From contig NZ_JAJEWP010000001.1 of the NCBI RefSeq assembly GCF_020687825.1, positions 1,334,998 through 1,398,997 of the forward strand: DNA of 64,000 nt, in the 5' to 3' direction. Shown here one piece after another: positions 20,844 to 30,065 of this stretch. Below the pieces are notes generated by a model that saw nothing but the letters and a program-made list of their open reading frames with translations, had not been told where the DNA came from and made no database searches. The position numbers and the translations under genes were made by a program. Within the stretch, counting starts at the first letter, position 1. Each line of letters opens with the position of its first letter. The DNA is from Fluctibacter halophilus. Lineage in GTDB: Bacteria > Pseudomonadota > Gammaproteobacteria > Enterobacterales > Alteromonadaceae.

Positions 20844-20867
20844 CGCGCCGTCAGGCGCGTTTTTTTT
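20844..20867 (+). terminator. Rho-independent terminator after the small secreted protein gene
   Basis: CGCGCC (20844-20849), loop GTCA, GGCGCG (20854-20859), then eight T residues. The T run touches the stop codon of the converging MFS gene. Confidence 0.85.
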
Positions 20868-22179
20868 AGCTGTTGCGCTCTGCAGCCAACGCCCAGTCCT
20901 CTCGGACCCGTGTAGCGGTCCATAGAAATGCCAGTATCGACAGCACATAAGCGATAACCAGACAGGCCATGGCAAAGCGCAGTGCTTCCACATCCCCCAT
21001 GCTGGACGCAAAATGATTACTGGCAATGCCGACCGCCGTTGGTCCGCCGCCCAATGCGATCAGATTGAGCACAAAAAAGAATAGCGCCGTTGACATGGCC
21101 CGGACCTTAACCGGTGCCAGCGTTTGCGCCAACGCAAACGAGGGGCCCAGGTATGTACCACTGGTAAATAGTAACACCGTGATCAACGCCACTGACAGCC
21201 ATAAGGACTCAACCTGCAAGGCAATGTAGAAGCACGGTGTACCGACTATCATCATTAGGGCCGGTAACCAACCATAGGCACGTTTATCTTTTTGTCCCCA
21301 GCGATCGGCAATGACGCCTCCCAACCAGACTCCTGCGGCATAAGCGGTACCATTAATAATGCCGAACCAAATCAGCAACTGGGTGACATCAAGACCGGCG
21401 TGGGCGCGCACGTAAAAATCGATCAACCAGGTCGAAATGGCATAATTGCCAAACGAACCAAAGGAAATACCCAGGCACATCCCCCACCAGGATGGAATAC
21501 TCAGCAACGTTTTAACCGCAGATCCAACAGAGACCTGCTGTTGCGACTGACGCACCTGATCACTGCCACGCACCGGCTCTTTGACGGTTAACTTCATCAA
21601 CACTGCCAACGCGACGCCAGGAAGGCCGACACTGATCATCACCCAACGCCAGTCGGCACTGCCGCCCTGAAGGATAAAAGCCGATGCAAAAAACGCCAGC
21701 ATGATGCCAAACGGAATACCCAGCGAATAAAATGCCAAAGCACCGGCCCGCTTTTCCTTCGGATACAGATCAGAAATCATTGAATGGGACGGTGGACTGC
21801 CGCCAGCTTCACCGATACCAACACCGATCCGGGCCAGTGCCAGTTGGGTGTAATTGCTTGCCACTCCCGATAGCGCAGTGAAGCCACTCCACAGGGTCAG
21901 TGAAATGCATACGATGTTGACCCGACTGTAGCGGTCAGCCAGCCAGGCAATAGGAATACCGACCAGGGTGTATAGCAGCGCAAAGTAGATCCCTTTTAAC
22001 CATCCGAGCTGCGCGTCATCCAAGCCGAGATCGGCCTGAATAAAGGGCGATAAAATCCCTATGATCTGACGATCAATGAAATTAAATGCATACACCAGGG
22101 TCAGTATGCACAGTACATACGTCCGGTATGCAGAACGGGGCGCCTGGGCGCTTTCGTTGACCTCATTTGCGGCTGTCAT
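20866..22179 (-). CDS. MFS transporter, spinster-like
   Basis: A 437-residue, 12-helix major facilitator. The N-terminal helix YVLCILTLVYAFNFIDRQIIGILSP, GWLKGIYFALLYTLVGIPIAWLADRYSR (loop 2-3 motif) and ARIGVGIGEAGGSPPSHSMISDLYP are characteristic of the spinster-type group in bacteria. Substrate not deducible; bacterial relatives lie beside acyl-CoA or aromatic catabolic genes. ATG 22179 with GAGGAA upstream is preferred to GTG 22185. It is divergent from the thioesterase gene across a 203-base gap in which I see no clear operator. Confidence 0.88.
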   Translation of the reverse strand: MTAANEVNESAQAPRSAYRTYVLCILTLVYAFNFIDRQIIGILSPFIQADLGLDDAQLGWLKGIYFALLYTLVGIPIAWLADRYSRVNIVCISLTLWSGFTALSGVASNYTQLALARIGVGIGEAGGSPPSHSMISDLYPKEKRAGALAFYSLGIPFGIMLAFFASAFILQGGSADWRWVMISVGLPGVALAVLMKLTVKEPVRGSDQVRQSQQQVSVGSAVKTLLSIPSWWGMCLGISFGSFGNYAISTWLIDFYVRAHAGLDVTQLLIWFGIINGTAYAAGVWLGGVIADRWGQKDKRAYGWLPALMMIVGTPCFYIALQVESLWLSVALITVLLFTSGTYLGPSFALAQTLAPVKVRAMSTALFFFVLNLIALGGGPTAVGIASNHFASSMGDVEALRFAMACLVIAYVLSILAFLWTATRVREDWALAAERNS

Positions 22180-22382
22180 CGGCACGGTTCCTCACAGGAA
22201 ATCTGAAACCCAGTCTACGCATGGCGCGATAAAGAACTCAAGCAACTGTGTTAATCATTTGTAAATAAAATAGTTTCCATCATCAGGTTGAATGATCACT
22301 GGGCAATAATTAATGGATACTGTGCACAAAGGTAGACATCCGACCAGTTGTGCGGGTATAACGGGTTCCACAAGGAGGCACC

Positions 22383-23171
22383 ATGCACATTGATGAATTA
22401 CTAAACTACGCCGAGCCGGGTCGCGAAATCGTGGTTCCAAGCCAATGGTCTCAGGGCAGAACCTGTTACGGTGGCGTGTCTGCCGCCCTGCTATATCGGG
22501 CGATGCAATCACGTTTGACCGGACAACGGGTAATGCGGTCACTGAATTGTAACTTTATCGGGCCACTGTTGGCCGACCAACCTTTTCATATAGAAGTCGA
22601 AGCCTTGCGACAGGGAAAAAGCGCGTCACAAATGCTGGCAAGAGCCATACAAAATGAACAGACCGCTGTACTGATGCAGGTCTGTTTTGGCGTTTCCCGT
22701 GACTCCAAAGTGCAGGTTAAAAACACTGACCGTCATGGCATGACGATACCCACCAAGCCAAAGTTCATCCCCCAGATCCCCAAGGTAACGCCGAAGTTTA
22801 TTCGTCACTTTGATTTGGCCATCGAGTCCGGCGGACTCCCCTTTACCGGCAGCAGCACAGCCAACGTTGATGGCTGGATGCGTTATTCAAAACCGCCTCA
22901 GCAATTCAGCGATGCCCACCTGGTGGGATTGATTGATGCCTGGCCCCCCACCGTGTTGCAAATGCTCAAGTGGCCAGCGCCGGCAAGCACCATGTGCTGG
23001 AATGTGGAATTTCTGCACCCGCACCCGGCGTTCTCACCCACCGGCTGGTTTGCCTATCAGGCGCGGACCCGTCAGGCCGCCGATGGTTATGCCCATACCG
23101 AGGCGAATATCTGGGATGAAAACAACAATCTCGTCGCCATCAGCCGACAAGCCGTTGCCGTTTTCGATTGA
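22383..23171 (+). CDS. Acyl-CoA thioesterase family protein (double hot-dog)
   Basis: A 262-residue protein. WSQGRTCYGGVSAALLYRAMQ near the N-terminus is the first hot-dog helix with the GG pair typical of TesB/YbgC-like thioesterases; RSLNCNFIGPLLADQPFHIEVEALRQGKSASQMLARAIQ is the following strand region, and the second half repeats the fold (SFSP-like HPAFSPTGWFAYQARTRQAADGYA). It probably hydrolyses an acyl-CoA. GGAGGC precedes ATG 22383. The divergent MFS gene may be functionally linked. Confidence 0.8.
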   Translation: MHIDELLNYAEPGREIVVPSQWSQGRTCYGGVSAALLYRAMQSRLTGQRVMRSLNCNFIGPLLADQPFHIEVEALRQGKSASQMLARAIQNEQTAVLMQVCFGVSRDSKVQVKNTDRHGMTIPTKPKFIPQIPKVTPKFIRHFDLAIESGGLPFTGSSTANVDGWMRYSKPPQQFSDAHLVGLIDAWPPTVLQMLKWPAPASTMCWNVEFLHPHPAFSPTGWFAYQARTRQAADGYAHTEANIWDENNNLVAISRQAVAVFD

Positions 23172-23187
23172 TCCCTCCTGAACGATA

Positions 23188-23215
23188 TCACCCACGGACA
23201 AAACCCCGTGGGTGA
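23188..23215. terminator. Hairpin between converging thioesterase and HDOD genes
   Basis: TCACCCACGG (23188-23197) and CCGTGGGTGA (23206-23215) form a perfect 10-base-pair stem with an 8-base loop containing AAAA. It lacks a T run but sits exactly between two converging stop codons, so it probably acts as a shared 3' end. Confidence 0.5.
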
Positions 23216-23218
23216 CAC

Positions 23219-24067
23219 TCAGTAAACCGCAAATCCCGAGGGATTGAACAACGCAAACACACTCAGAGATTGCAGATTGGTATACGACAATGCGCTTTGC
23301 AGGTCGCTGTGCTCCAGTTCGAGAACATCACAAAGTCGCATGTCGAGGTTGGCGTTGCCAGAGTAATACTCGGAATTAACGTTATCCAGTGCCAGTACGT
23401 AGCTTAGCTGCATGATCCGGTCATCATCATTTTGCGCTTCGCTGATACTAAAGTGCTGGTGTTCGATGGGGGTTGCAATGGCGTTGGGTATTCCCCACAG
23501 CCTTATTAACGCGGCGCCAATATCCGCGTAGGTCATGCCCAGATGTTCGAGTTGCAGAGACAACGGCGTGTGCTGCTCATTAAAGTGGGCACATTTGCGC
23601 GCCACTTCAGGATCAAACTGCACCGTGACCAATTCGCCAATATTGTGCAGTAGGCCGGCCACAAACAAGCGCTCGGATTCTGTTGTGCCACGCCGTTCGG
23701 CAAAATACTTGCACAACAACGCACAACACACACTTTGCTCCCAGAATTTGTCCAGATCGATGATGTCAGTGTCAATCGCGCCAAAGGCTTTCGCAACACC
23801 GTATCCCACCACCAGGTCATACATAGAATTGGTGCCGATCACCTGAATGGCTTTGGCAATGGAGTCGATTTGGTTGGGAAACTTGTACAGTGCACTGTTG
23901 GCGATTTTCAGGATTTGGGTTGCCAGTGCGGGATCGTATTGAACAACCTCGGCTATATCCATCATCGACGCGGCTTCATCGTCAATCAGCGCTCTGATGC
24001 GCACCACGGCATCCGGTAAGACGAACACATCGCTGGCTTGTGTTGCATAGTCAATGGCTTTCATCAT
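23219..24067 (-). CDS. HDOD domain protein
   Basis: A 282-residue protein made almost wholly of one HDOD domain, an HD-fold relative usually without catalytic metal residues and found in signalling proteins. LPDAVVRIRALIDDEAASMMDIAEVVQYDPALATQILKIANSALY is its first half; RLFVAGLLHNIGELVTVQF its central segment, in which the HD pair is replaced by HN. No GGDEF, EAL or receiver domain is attached. An ATG-ATG pair starts the gene at 24067. A role in regulation, perhaps of c-di-GMP signalling or motility, is inferred from the family only. Confidence 0.88.
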   Translation of the reverse strand: MMKAIDYATQASDVFVLPDAVVRIRALIDDEAASMMDIAEVVQYDPALATQILKIANSALYKFPNQIDSIAKAIQVIGTNSMYDLVVGYGVAKAFGAIDTDIIDLDKFWEQSVCCALLCKYFAERRGTTESERLFVAGLLHNIGELVTVQFDPEVARKCAHFNEQHTPLSLQLEHLGMTYADIGAALIRLWGIPNAIATPIEHQHFSISEAQNDDDRIMQLSYVLALDNVNSEYYSGNANLDMRLCDVLELEHSDLQSALSYTNLQSLSVFALFNPSGFAVY

Positions 24068-24155
24068 GCTCTCTTTTGCAAACAGGAAAAGCTGTCTCTG
24101 TTAGTGTAGTCTCAGGTAGCAAACATCACCACAATCATGCAGTTAGGTCAATAAC

Positions 24156-25178
24156 TTACCCGTTAATGATTGACCATAACTGTGTCGCCGACAGATCACA
24201 ACGGGGCTTCCCCTCGCGCTGGGTAGACTCTACTTCCTTGATCAGGGCGACAATGTGCTGATTGGCCCTGCAGTCAATTCCTGCCCGTTGCGCGGCCTCG
24301 ACAACTGCGCCATTGAGATAATCAATTTCTGTCGGCCGGCTGGCATCCAAATCCCACCACATGGACGTTCGCACCGTGGGATCGATTGACAGCATGCTGT
24401 TGGCCACCCGCCGGAACAGCCAGTCTGGCAAACGCAACACCCACGGCAGCCAGGTTCCCGGCAGGCGCGCGACCTTGGGCAGTGACATGTGATTGGCCCG
24501 GCATACCGCCAGCAATTCATCCATCAATCGGGCGATGACACGCCGGGCGTCTCTGGACTCCAGCATCTGCTTCACCGGTACATTCAACAGCGCGTTAACG
24601 GCATTGCCCAGATTCAACTGCAGTTTGGCCCATTGCAGCGCGGTCATTTGTGTAGTGACGGCCACCGGCATCATCGGATTATTCAGCTGATCGACCAGTG
24701 CACGCAGGGCCTCATCCGCGCCCTCCTGCACTTCCACGCTCAGGGTCCCTTCCGAGCCACGATGATAATGTGCCGGTGTCAATGTCACCACATTGAAAGG
24801 CACCATGACACGCCTGACCACATTGTCAGGAAAGCGTTGCCTGACCATGGCGTCACTGCCCAGTCCATTTTGACAACACAGGATCATGGTTTCAGGGCCT
24901 ACCCAGCGAGACATGGCATCAAGGGCCTGTTCAATGGCGGTGCATTTGACGGTCAGCCAGACAACCTCCATCGCCTCACCTGCAGCATCCTCACTCACCA
25001 TGTCCAATGCCTCGACAACATGGTCATGGCCCTCAAAATCGGTTACGCGTAACCCGCTTTTCAAATTCTCAACAATTCTTGGACGCGCTACCAGCAAAGG
25101 CTTGTAGCCCTGTCGGGCTAACATGGCACTCAAATATCCGCCGATCAGTCCAGCACCGAACACCAATTGTTTTTGCAT
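24156..25178 (-). CDS. Ketopantoate reductase family protein (2-dehydropantoate 2-reductase)
   Basis: A 340-residue NADPH-dependent reductase of PanE/ApbA type. The dinucleotide motif is at the extreme N-terminus (LVFGAGLIGGYLSAMLARQG); WLTVKCTAIEQAL holds the conserved Lys of the family, and KLQLNLGNAVNALLNVPV the Asn-containing active-site helix. SMWWDLDASRPTEIDYLNGAVVEAA is the C-terminal substrate segment. It would make D-pantoate for coenzyme A synthesis, though several paralogues reduce other 2-keto acids. ATG 25178 has only a weak ribosome site. It is divergent from the diguanylate cyclase gene. Confidence 0.88.
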   Translation of the reverse strand: MQKQLVFGAGLIGGYLSAMLARQGYKPLLVARPRIVENLKSGLRVTDFEGHDHVVEALDMVSEDAAGEAMEVVWLTVKCTAIEQALDAMSRWVGPETMILCCQNGLGSDAMVRQRFPDNVVRRVMVPFNVVTLTPAHYHRGSEGTLSVEVQEGADEALRALVDQLNNPMMPVAVTTQMTALQWAKLQLNLGNAVNALLNVPVKQMLESRDARRVIARLMDELLAVCRANHMSLPKVARLPGTWLPWVLRLPDWLFRRVANSMLSIDPTVRTSMWWDLDASRPTEIDYLNGAVVEAAQRAGIDCRANQHIVALIKEVESTQREGKPRCDLSATQLWSIING

Positions 25179-25366
25179 GCCAATAAAACCCTTTACCCCG
25201 CCTGAATATCGCTATGGTAGGCACGGCTGGAAGTACGAGGCAAGGGCCATGAAGGATTATCCGCCGAATATTTCATCGACCGACACTGCCCCATGCGGGT
25301 TTGGGTTATATGTTGCAAACAATTCCCCTACAATGGCGCTAATCCGTATTTAGCGAGGTTGCGTCA

Positions 25367-26590
25367 TTGCAAGCATTACGTCCCATAGCAACGCGCACGT
25401 TGGTGCCATCGCTGGCCTTTGTGTTGACCCTGACTGCAAGTTTTCATTTTTCTACGCTGTTACAGCAGTGGCTATCCAGTTATGCCTGGGTTCCGCTGGC
25501 CAGTTTGGTGGCAAGCGGGCTGATTTCGTTGCAGTTTGGCCGTACCCGACTGGTATTTACTGCCCTGTTGTTGGGGGCGTATTACTACGCCCGCTTTCAT
25601 CTATCGCCCCTTGGCAACAGCAACCTCGATATCTATGCTGATGCATTGATCTTACTGCTGGCCTGGTTAGCCTGGCGCCCGGACAAAGGTGTGCATCCGT
25701 TCAATGTCGTGATCACTGTCATTGAGCTGGTACTGGTGGGGGGATTGTGCGTCGTATTGTTGCCACAGCTTGGCGAGAGCATGGCACCGGTTCTCACTAC
25801 CCTGTATGCTCCGCTTTATCAATTGAATCCAACGCTGGCGGCAATGTTATCGCCCACCCAATGGTTGGTTTACATCGCGGTGTTTGTGATCGGCCTGGTA
25901 CGGGTCATCCTTGTTCCCAGTAACAGTCAGATCGCGTTGTGGTTCACCGTAATCGGACTGATGGTGGCAAATGCCATTGCCACACCGCTGGTCAGTGCCG
26001 TCATCATTACCTGGCTGGCATTGGCGTTTGTGATTTCAACCCTGGTTGACAGTTTCAACATGGCCTTTCGCGACGAGTTAACCGGGATCCCTTCTCGCCG
26101 TGCATTGATGCAATACGTTCAAACCCTCGGCCGACGTTACATTGTGGTGATGTGCGATATCGACCATTTCAAGAAATTTAACGATACCTACGGCCATGAC
26201 GTTGGCGATCAGGTGTTGCGTCTGGTGGCCAGCAAATTTAATCAGGTCAGTGGCGGTGGTCGCGCGTTTCGCTACGGCGGCGAGGAATTTACCCTGATTT
26301 TTCCCCGTAAAGACCTGCATGATGTGCTTCCTCATGTGGATCTGCTACGTCAGACCATCGAACAGTACCCGCTGGTCATTCGCAGCAAAGATCGCCCCAC
26401 TAAACCGCCGAAGAAAGGCCACAATAAAAAAAGCGCTGGCACCAAAACAGTGTCCGTGACCTGCAGTTTTGGGGTTGCTCAACGAACGTCTGAAGTGCGG
26501 GATTTCATGGACATCCTGAAAGTTGCGGATCAGGCGCTGTATCAGGCCAAGAAAGCCGGTCGCAATTGCGTTAAGGCTGCGCAACAATGA
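25367..26590 (+). CDS. Membrane diguanylate cyclase (GGDEF) lacking an I-site
   Basis: A 407-residue protein with about six to eight membrane helices in residues 10-225 and a C-terminal GGDEF domain. The active loop is FRYGGEEF, preceded by the metal Asp in VVMCDIDHFKKF. The RxxD inhibitory site expected five residues before GGEEF is not present. A basic insert (DRPTKPPKKGHNKKS) sits after the active loop. The start is TTG 25367 with GAGG about 8 bases upstream. It shares ATGA with the next gene, so the two are translationally coupled, linking c-di-GMP production with a glycosyltransferase. Confidence 0.9.
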   Translation: MQALRPIATRTLVPSLAFVLTLTASFHFSTLLQQWLSSYAWVPLASLVASGLISLQFGRTRLVFTALLLGAYYYARFHLSPLGNSNLDIYADALILLLAWLAWRPDKGVHPFNVVITVIELVLVGGLCVVLLPQLGESMAPVLTTLYAPLYQLNPTLAAMLSPTQWLVYIAVFVIGLVRVILVPSNSQIALWFTVIGLMVANAIATPLVSAVIITWLALAFVISTLVDSFNMAFRDELTGIPSRRALMQYVQTLGRRYIVVMCDIDHFKKFNDTYGHDVGDQVLRLVASKFNQVSGGGRAFRYGGEEFTLIFPRKDLHDVLPHVDLLRQTIEQYPLVIRSKDRPTKPPKKGHNKKSAGTKTVSVTCSFGVAQRTSEVRDFMDILKVADQALYQAKKAGRNCVKAAQQ

Positions 26591-27840
26591 GCAAGACTAT
26601 CCAGCGCGTGCTGGTACTCGGCTACGTCTGGCCTGAACCGGACTCTTCGGCCGCCGGACGGCACATGGTGTCGTTGCTGAAAAGTTTCCGCGCGCAGGGT
26701 TGGGAGGTTGTGTTTGCCAGTGCCGCACAGCGCAGCGAACACCAAATCGATCTTGGTGAGCTGGGGATTGAACAACACGCGGTTGCCCTCAATTGCAGCA
26801 GTTTTGATCGTTTTGTGGCTCAGTTGTCCCCGGACATGGTGTTGTTTGACCGCTTCATGCTTGAAGAACAATTCGGCTGGCGCGTACGCCAGCAATGCCC
26901 TGATGCATTACAGGTCATCGACACCGAGGATCTGCACAGTCTGCGCGACGCCCGCCACAGCGCCCACAAACAGGACAGAGCCATGACGGATGATGATCTC
27001 ATGGGGGATAAACTGTACCGGGAGCTGGCTGCCATTTTGCGTGCCGATCTGTCGTTGATCATTTCAGCCCATGAAGTAGCACTGCTGGAACGTCTTGGTG
27101 TACCTGCCCACCAGCTACACCATTGCCCGTTTATCCTCGATCGCCAACGCCACTACCCTGCGCCGGGCTATGACCAGCGAAAGGGGTTTGTGTCCATCGG
27201 CAATTTTCGTCACGCCCCCAACTGGGACGCGGTATTGTGGTTGAAGCAACAGATCTGGCCGGCAATCCGTCGTCAGTTACCTGGCGCGACACTGCATGTC
27301 TGTGGGGCTTATCCACCGCCTAAAGCGACACAGTTGCACGCACCCAAAGACGGTTTTTTGGTAGAAGGCTGGGTGGACGATGCGTACCAGACCATTGCAC
27401 AGCATCGTGTGCTGCTCGCCCCACTGCGTTTTGGTGCCGGACTGAAAGGCAAACTGGTTGATGCCATGTTGACAAAAACACCCAGTGTAACCACACCTAT
27501 CGGATTGGAAGGGCTCGGCGACGCCGCCCACTGGCCAGGTGCAGTCGGTCACACCGACGATGAAATCATCGATGCTGCCATCGCCCTACACGAAATACCC
27601 CAACAGTGGCAGCAGGCCAGTGAGCGCTGTGAACCACTGTTGGCAGGACGGTTTGCGCCTCAACCGGTCATCGACGGTCTGATCCACCGACTGACTGCAA
27701 CTAAGGCCGAACTTGCCGCCCATCGCCGTCGCTGTGTGTTAGGTCAGATGCTGCAACACCATAGCCTCAAAAGCACTCAGTACATGGGGCAATGGATTGA
27801 GGCAAAACAGCGTCACAACGCATCCGACACGAACAATTAA
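26587..27840 (+). CDS. Glycosyltransferase, GT4-like (GT-B fold)
   Basis: A 417-residue GT-B glycosyltransferase. The N-terminal domain begins VLVLGYVWPEPDSSAAGRHMVSLL and carries IDTEDLHSLRDARH; the C-terminal nucleotide-sugar domain has FVSIGNFRHAPNWDAVLWL, LVEGWVDDA and RFGAGLKGKLVDAMLTKTPSVTT, where the usual E-x7-E is altered. No membrane helix is seen. The start overlaps the diguanylate cyclase stop. Acceptor unknown; surface polysaccharide is a reasonable guess. Its stop overlaps the converging desulfurase gene by 4 bases. Confidence 0.85.
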   Translation: MSKTIQRVLVLGYVWPEPDSSAAGRHMVSLLKSFRAQGWEVVFASAAQRSEHQIDLGELGIEQHAVALNCSSFDRFVAQLSPDMVLFDRFMLEEQFGWRVRQQCPDALQVIDTEDLHSLRDARHSAHKQDRAMTDDDLMGDKLYRELAAILRADLSLIISAHEVALLERLGVPAHQLHHCPFILDRQRHYPAPGYDQRKGFVSIGNFRHAPNWDAVLWLKQQIWPAIRRQLPGATLHVCGAYPPPKATQLHAPKDGFLVEGWVDDAYQTIAQHRVLLAPLRFGAGLKGKLVDAMLTKTPSVTTPIGLEGLGDAAHWPGAVGHTDDEIIDAAIALHEIPQQWQQASERCEPLLAGRFAPQPVIDGLIHRLTATKAELAAHRRRCVLGQMLQHHSLKSTQYMGQWIEAKQRHNASDTNN

Positions 27841-29486
27841 ACGGATACGTCTAGCCGTTCTATGATCCGGGCCATTACCGCTCGCAGGCCATTACCGCGC
27901 GATTCGCTGAGGTGGTGTTGAAGGCCCATATCGTCTAGGTAATCCTGCACATTAAATTGACGGATATAGCTAACCGATTGTCCCTGCAGGGCCTCAATGA
28001 TCAATGCCAGCAGCCCACGCACGATTTTACTCGGCGATTCTGCTGCCAGTTGCACGTGTTGAGGATCCTGACGATCAACACAGATCCACACTGCACTTTC
28101 ACAGCCTTTTACTCCATTGTCCTCGGTGCATTGCTGGGGCGACAAACGTGGCAAGGACTTTCCTGCCAACATCACCTGGCGATAGACATTATCCCACCCT
28201 TTGGCGGCTTTCACCGCGCTGGCCAATGGTGCCAACGTCTCCTCGGCGTTGCTGGTCGGCATTGGCCCAGGTGGAGGGAACAGTGTGTCATTGCGTAACT
28301 GCTGCACGGCACTGCGCAACGCCAGGGCAAATCGCTGTATGTCCTCAAGGGTGTTGTAGCACCCCAGAGAGACCCGCAGCGTTGCCGTGTGGCCCAACGC
28401 AGCAATTAACGGCATCGCACAGTGGTGTCCGGTGCGCACAGCAATACCCTGCCGGTCGAGCAAAATGGCCACATCCTGGCAATCGAGCTGTTCAAACACC
28501 AGTGACACAAGCGGGATCCTTGGCCCATCAGCTGCCAACATAGAAACACCATCAATGCCATGGAACGCCTCGCTGAGCGCCTCCAAAAGCAAGCGTTCAT
28601 GGGTCTGCAATTGAGCACGATACTGCTGCATAAATCCCACCGCCGCGGCAAAACCAATCACTTCAGCGATTGCTGGCGTACCGGCTTCAAACTTTAATGG
28701 CGCCGGCTGAAACGTTGCATTCTGATAGGTCACTTCCACGACCATTTCGCCACCAAACTGGGTCGGCTGAAGCGCATCGAGGCACGCCGTTTTACCGTAT
28801 ACGGCACCAATGCCGGTCGGACCATACATTTTGTGCGCACTGAACACGTAGAAGTCACAGTCCAATGCCTGTACATCGACATCCAGGTGTCCGACAGCCT
28901 GGGCACCGTCCACCACCGTCAACGCGTTGACGAGCCTGGCCCGTTGCAAAACCTCACCCAGCGGATTGATGACGCCTAAGGCATTGGACACATGGCCAAT
29001 CGCAACCACGGCGGTGTCCGCGCTCAACAAGGTATCCAGCGCCTCAAGCTGCCATATCCCATTGTGATCAACCGGTAATATGTCCAGTTGCCAGCCGCGT
29101 CGCTTCGCCAGCTGTTGCCATGGGATCAAATTGGCATGATGTTCACTGCCGCTGACCAGGATCCGCGATCCAGTCACCCAACTCGCATCGGTCAGACCAT
29201 TGGCGATCAGATTAATCCCGTCGGTTGTACCTTTGCACCACACAATATTGGACGCTGACGGCGCATGGATAAATCCAGCCACTGTCTCCCGGGCCTGCTC
29301 AAATTGCTCGGTCGCCTGCTGTGCCCGCTGATAAGCGCCACGGTGCACATTGGCATTGGTATTGATGTAGTAAGATTGCATGGCATCCAGCACAGATTGC
29401 GGTTTCTGTGTGGTGGCAGCACTGTCGAGGTAGACACAGTCAATGGCCTCAAAAGCCGGGAAAAGACTGCGAAAAGCATCACTCAT
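27837..29486 (-). CDS. Fused cysteine desulfurase-sulfur acceptor (SufS/CsdA-SufE/CsdE)
   Basis: A 549-residue fusion. Residues 1-405 are a group II cysteine desulfurase: YLDSAATTQKP, PLP Lys in VFSAHKMYGPTG (near 219) and catalytic Cys in RTGHHCAMPL (near 356). Residues about 415-549 are a SufE-type acceptor with its Cys in VKGCESAVW (near 462) and SKIVRGLLALIIEAL. These domains are separate proteins in E. coli, where SufE or CsdE takes persulfide from the desulfurase. No sufBCD genes are present, so this resembles a CsdAE unit supplying sulfur to clusters or tRNA. It is the last gene of a three-gene leftward run. Confidence 0.92.
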   Translation of the reverse strand: MSDAFRSLFPAFEAIDCVYLDSAATTQKPQSVLDAMQSYYINTNANVHRGAYQRAQQATEQFEQARETVAGFIHAPSASNIVWCKGTTDGINLIANGLTDASWVTGSRILVSGSEHHANLIPWQQLAKRRGWQLDILPVDHNGIWQLEALDTLLSADTAVVAIGHVSNALGVINPLGEVLQRARLVNALTVVDGAQAVGHLDVDVQALDCDFYVFSAHKMYGPTGIGAVYGKTACLDALQPTQFGGEMVVEVTYQNATFQPAPLKFEAGTPAIAEVIGFAAAVGFMQQYRAQLQTHERLLLEALSEAFHGIDGVSMLAADGPRIPLVSLVFEQLDCQDVAILLDRQGIAVRTGHHCAMPLIAALGHTATLRVSLGCYNTLEDIQRFALALRSAVQQLRNDTLFPPPGPMPTSNAEETLAPLASAVKAAKGWDNVYRQVMLAGKSLPRLSPQQCTEDNGVKGCESAVWICVDRQDPQHVQLAAESPSKIVRGLLALIIEALQGQSVSYIRQFNVQDYLDDMGLQHHLSESRGNGLRAVMARIIERLDVSV

Positions 29487-29518
29487 GATACAAGACTCTG
29501 TCGCTTTTCAGGGATTAG

Positions 29519-30028
29519 TTATGTGCTGGCGAGTGTAGCATGGTCACGGGGTTGGGACAGCCACGCCACCAGTGTTTTTGTCATCCACCCAATGTCCTGA
29601 TTGGTAAACTGGCGATAATCAAAATAAGGCGTTACCCAAAGAGGCCTGGCGGGCTGTTGGGCAAATGACGGCGTCAGCCAATGCACCGGTAGATGACAAG
29701 CCTGTGCATAGTGTTTTCCCATCACCAGATGGATACCGTCATCGGCCTGCAACGGGGGCGCATTGAACAACAATGCACAGCCACTGCCCTGTTGCAGCAT
29801 GCACTCATCGCGAAATTGCTGCCAGGCGCTAAACCGACGGATGGACTGGCAACGTGGGTGTTGTGTCTCCATCGCCAACCCATGTAACAGCTTGGCATAG
29901 ACGTTGAACACTTTGCGCCATCCATTGCCCCCGGCCGCATTAATTCGGTCGATGTCGCCGTTGCTCAGAGGCATAACATGGGATACGTCCTCAAACGGTG
30001 CCAGCGGAGGTCGGCGATTGATGTACAC
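29519..30028 (-). CDS. Conserved-looking hypothetical protein
   Basis: 169 residues from GTG 30028, cytoplasmic, with no signal or membrane segment. Features are INRRPPLAPFEDVSHVMPLSNGDIDRINAAGG, a Trp-containing FSAWQQFRDECML helix, and an Arg/Trp-rich end (PLWVTPYFDYRQFTNQDIGWMTKTLVAWL). No domain is recognised. GTG 30028 has no ribosome site, and the frame remains open upstream with plausible residues (LGDPAPWCRVYINRR) up to the neighbouring stop, but without ATG, GTG or TTG at a good position. It sits between the DUF2750 and csd genes with gaps of 37 and 32 bases. Confidence 0.6.
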   Translation of the reverse strand: MYINRRPPLAPFEDVSHVMPLSNGDIDRINAAGGNGWRKVFNVYAKLLHGLAMETQHPRCQSIRRFSAWQQFRDECMLQQGSGCALLFNAPPLQADDGIHLVMGKHYAQACHLPVHWLTPSFAQQPARPLWVTPYFDYRQFTNQDIGWMTKTLVAWLSQPRDHATLAST

Positions 30029-30065
30029 CCGGCACCACGGTGCGGGATCGCCCAGTCCAGACAGC

